Shown: piece after piece, positions 6,123 to 6,834 of the stretch
How positions within the stretch are numbered: position 1 is the stretch's first letter
Layout: the number at the start of each line of letters is the position of its first letter
From: Pseudomonadota bacterium
Lineage (GTDB): Bacteria; Desulfobacterota; Desulfobacteria; Desulfobacterales; Desulfobacteraceae
Direction of reading: 5' to 3'
DNA length: 6,834 nt
Assembly: GCA_018812385.1 (NCBI GenBank)
Contig: JAHJDU010000467.1
Span: 1-6,834, forward strand
Position numbers and translations under genes: made by a program
The notes under the pieces: model-generated
The model's database searches: none
What the model saw: the letters and a program-made list of their open reading frames with translations, nothing else
What the model was told of the DNA's origin: nothing

Positions 6123-6728
6123 TTATTCTCCTCTGACACCTGTCAAAAAAAGATCCACCAGAGGGTCTGCCATTGAAACCAGATCATATCTGCCAGCGGC
6201 AGACACCCAGGTACTGATAACGCCTTCCACTGCGCCAAGAATAAACCGCTTAACAAGACCGACAAAAAGATCCTGGCGCATGGAACCTTCAACCTGACCC
6301 TGTTCAATAATATCTGACAATAGATCAAGATACATTTTTGATATGTCTTTGATTTGAGATTCAATATCCCTTAAGTACCTTACTTCTGATTGAAAAATAA
6401 TTGCCATGTTTTTATCATTTTGAAATTCCTCAAGATGGCACCGGATCAAATACCGCAATTTTTCTTCAGCATTCTGACCTTTTTCAACGGCCGCACGCAT
6501 TTTTTTAAACACAACATCGGTTTTAAAACTGATGAACTGGTAGAGAATGTCATCTTTATTTTTAAAATAAAGGTATAGTGTGCCATCTGCCACACCTGCC
6601 CGTGCTGCTATTTGTGCTATGGTTGCCTTATAAAATCCATATTCCGCAAACACTGCACCTGCACTATTTAATATTTTATTATATTTTTCCGATTTGTTCT
6701 TCTGCAAATCTAATTTATTATTCTGCAA
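6123..6728 (-). CDS. TetR/AcrR-family regulator resembling Bacillus FadR (acyl-CoA-responsive)
   Basis: A 201-residue TetR protein. Residues about 16-62 form the helix-turn-helix domain, with ATIAQIAARAGVADGTLYLYF and KNKDDIL directly after it, almost identical to the same stretch of B. subtilis FadR (YsiA). The ligand domain also follows FadR to the end, including AIIFQSE, the STWV segment, RYDLVSMADPLVDLFLTG and overall length (FadR has about 194 residues). FadR represses fatty-acid degradation genes, including etfBA, and is released by long-chain acyl-CoA; position just upstream of the ETF operon suggests the same job here (inference). Start choice: an in-frame ATG at 6770 would add 14 residues but has no ribosome site and overlaps the probable -10 region and operator. 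TTG at 6728 has AGGTGAT (6735-6741), complementary to the 16S tail, 6 nt upstream. If the ATG is used the gene is 6123-6770. Confidence 0.88.
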   Translation of the reverse strand: MQNNKLDLQKNKSEKYNKILNSAGAVFAEYGFYKATIAQIAARAGVADGTLYLYFKNKDDILYQFISFKTDVVFKKMRAAVEKGQNAEEKLRYLIRCHLEEFQNDKNMAIIFQSEVRYLRDIESQIKDISKMYLDLLSDIIEQGQVEGSMRQDLFVGLVKRFILGAVEGVISTWVSAAGRYDLVSMADPLVDLFLTGVRGE

Positions 6729-6734
6729 ACCTGT

Positions 6735-6747
6735 ATCACCTTTCCTT
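6735..6747 (-). promoter_or_regulatory. Ribosome binding site deciding a TTG start
   Basis: AAGGAAAGGTGAT on the minus strand contains AGGTGAT, a seven-base match to the 16S anti-Shine-Dalgarno region, ending 6 nt before TTG at 6728. The upstream ATG at 6770 has only AT-rich sequence before it. Confidence 0.5.
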
Positions 6748-6753
6748 AAGATA

Positions 6754-6771
6754 AATGAATAAAGATTCATT
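6754..6771. promoter_or_regulatory. Perfect 7-4-7 inverted repeat, probable FadR-like operator
   Basis: AATGAAT-AAAG-ATTCATT is a perfect palindrome with 7-bp arms and a 4-bp centre. The B. subtilis FadR box has the same 7-4-7 layout and a similar core (TGAAT/ATTCA). It lies at the expected transcription start of the TetR gene, just downstream of a TTGACA -35 box, so the product likely represses itself here. Binding is inferred, not shown. Confidence 0.55.
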
Positions 6772-6800
6772 ATCTAACAAAAGATTTTTATAAATGTCAA
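6771..6800 (-). promoter_or_regulatory. Promoter of the TetR/FadR-like gene
   Basis: A perfect TTGACA -35 box (6795-6800, minus strand) is followed after 17-18 nt by TTAGAT or TAGATA (6771-6777), each 3 of 6 to consensus. A better hexamer, GATAAT, lies 20 nt away, which is too far. Transcription would begin near 6765, inside the palindrome and downstream of the ATG at 6770. A second TATAAT on the same strand (6814-6819) could belong to another promoter, but its -35 region falls beyond the window. Confidence 0.45.
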
Positions 6801-6834
6801 GCAGTTAATCATTATTATAAGTTTTATGGATAAA

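Noticed and set aside
5968..6297. Plus-strand open frame of 109 codons crossing the oxidoreductase-regulator gap
   Set aside because: It overlaps two well-supported minus-strand genes and has no ribosome site or recognisable motif.

Overview
The window looks like chromosome of an anaerobic, lipid- or aromatic-oxidising bacterium, most plausibly a sulfate reducer of the Desulfobacteraceae type (Desulfobacterota). This is an inference. It rests on the gene set TetR/FadR-like regulator, membrane iron-sulfur ETF oxidoreductase, EtfB and EtfA, on the moderately AT-rich sequence, and on strong AAGGAGG-type ribosome sites. No rRNA, tRNA, CRISPR array or intact insertion sequence was seen.

Left part (1-1410). 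A minus-strand MocR-type gene (GntR winged helix fused to a fold-type I aminotransferase domain, closest in my memory to E. coli YdcR) runs off the left edge. It keeps the PLP lysine but appears to have lost the aspartate and tyrosine that normally hold the cofactor ring. Its promoter carries two near-identical 12-bp direct repeats 40 bp apart, a typical MocR operator layout.

Middle-left (1411-2106). Divergent from it is a small DUF2917-family gene. It is followed by a possible mini-ORF with a good ribosome site but an ACG start, a strong hairpin terminator, the decayed C-terminal end of an MFS drug-exporter-like gene, and a second, bidirectional terminator that also ends the operon from the right.

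Right part (2107-6834). All genes are on the minus strand, in the order tetR/fadR-like, membrane FeS oxidoreductase, etfB, etfA. The last three form one functional unit. EtfAB collects electrons from acyl-CoA dehydrogenases. The 687-residue membrane protein (EMO-like: NarI-like membrane domain, two [4Fe-4S] motifs, CCG domain) passes them to menaquinone. The regulator resembles Bacillus subtilis FadR (YsiA), an acyl-CoA-responsive repressor of beta-oxidation and etfBA. A perfect 7-4-7 inverted repeat with the same layout as the FadR box lies just downstream of the regulator's own promoter.

I saw no clearly new system. The points most worth following are the altered PLP site of the MocR protein, the cysteine-free first CCG domain of the oxidoreductase, and the FadR-like wiring of the ETF operon in what appears to be a distant phylum.
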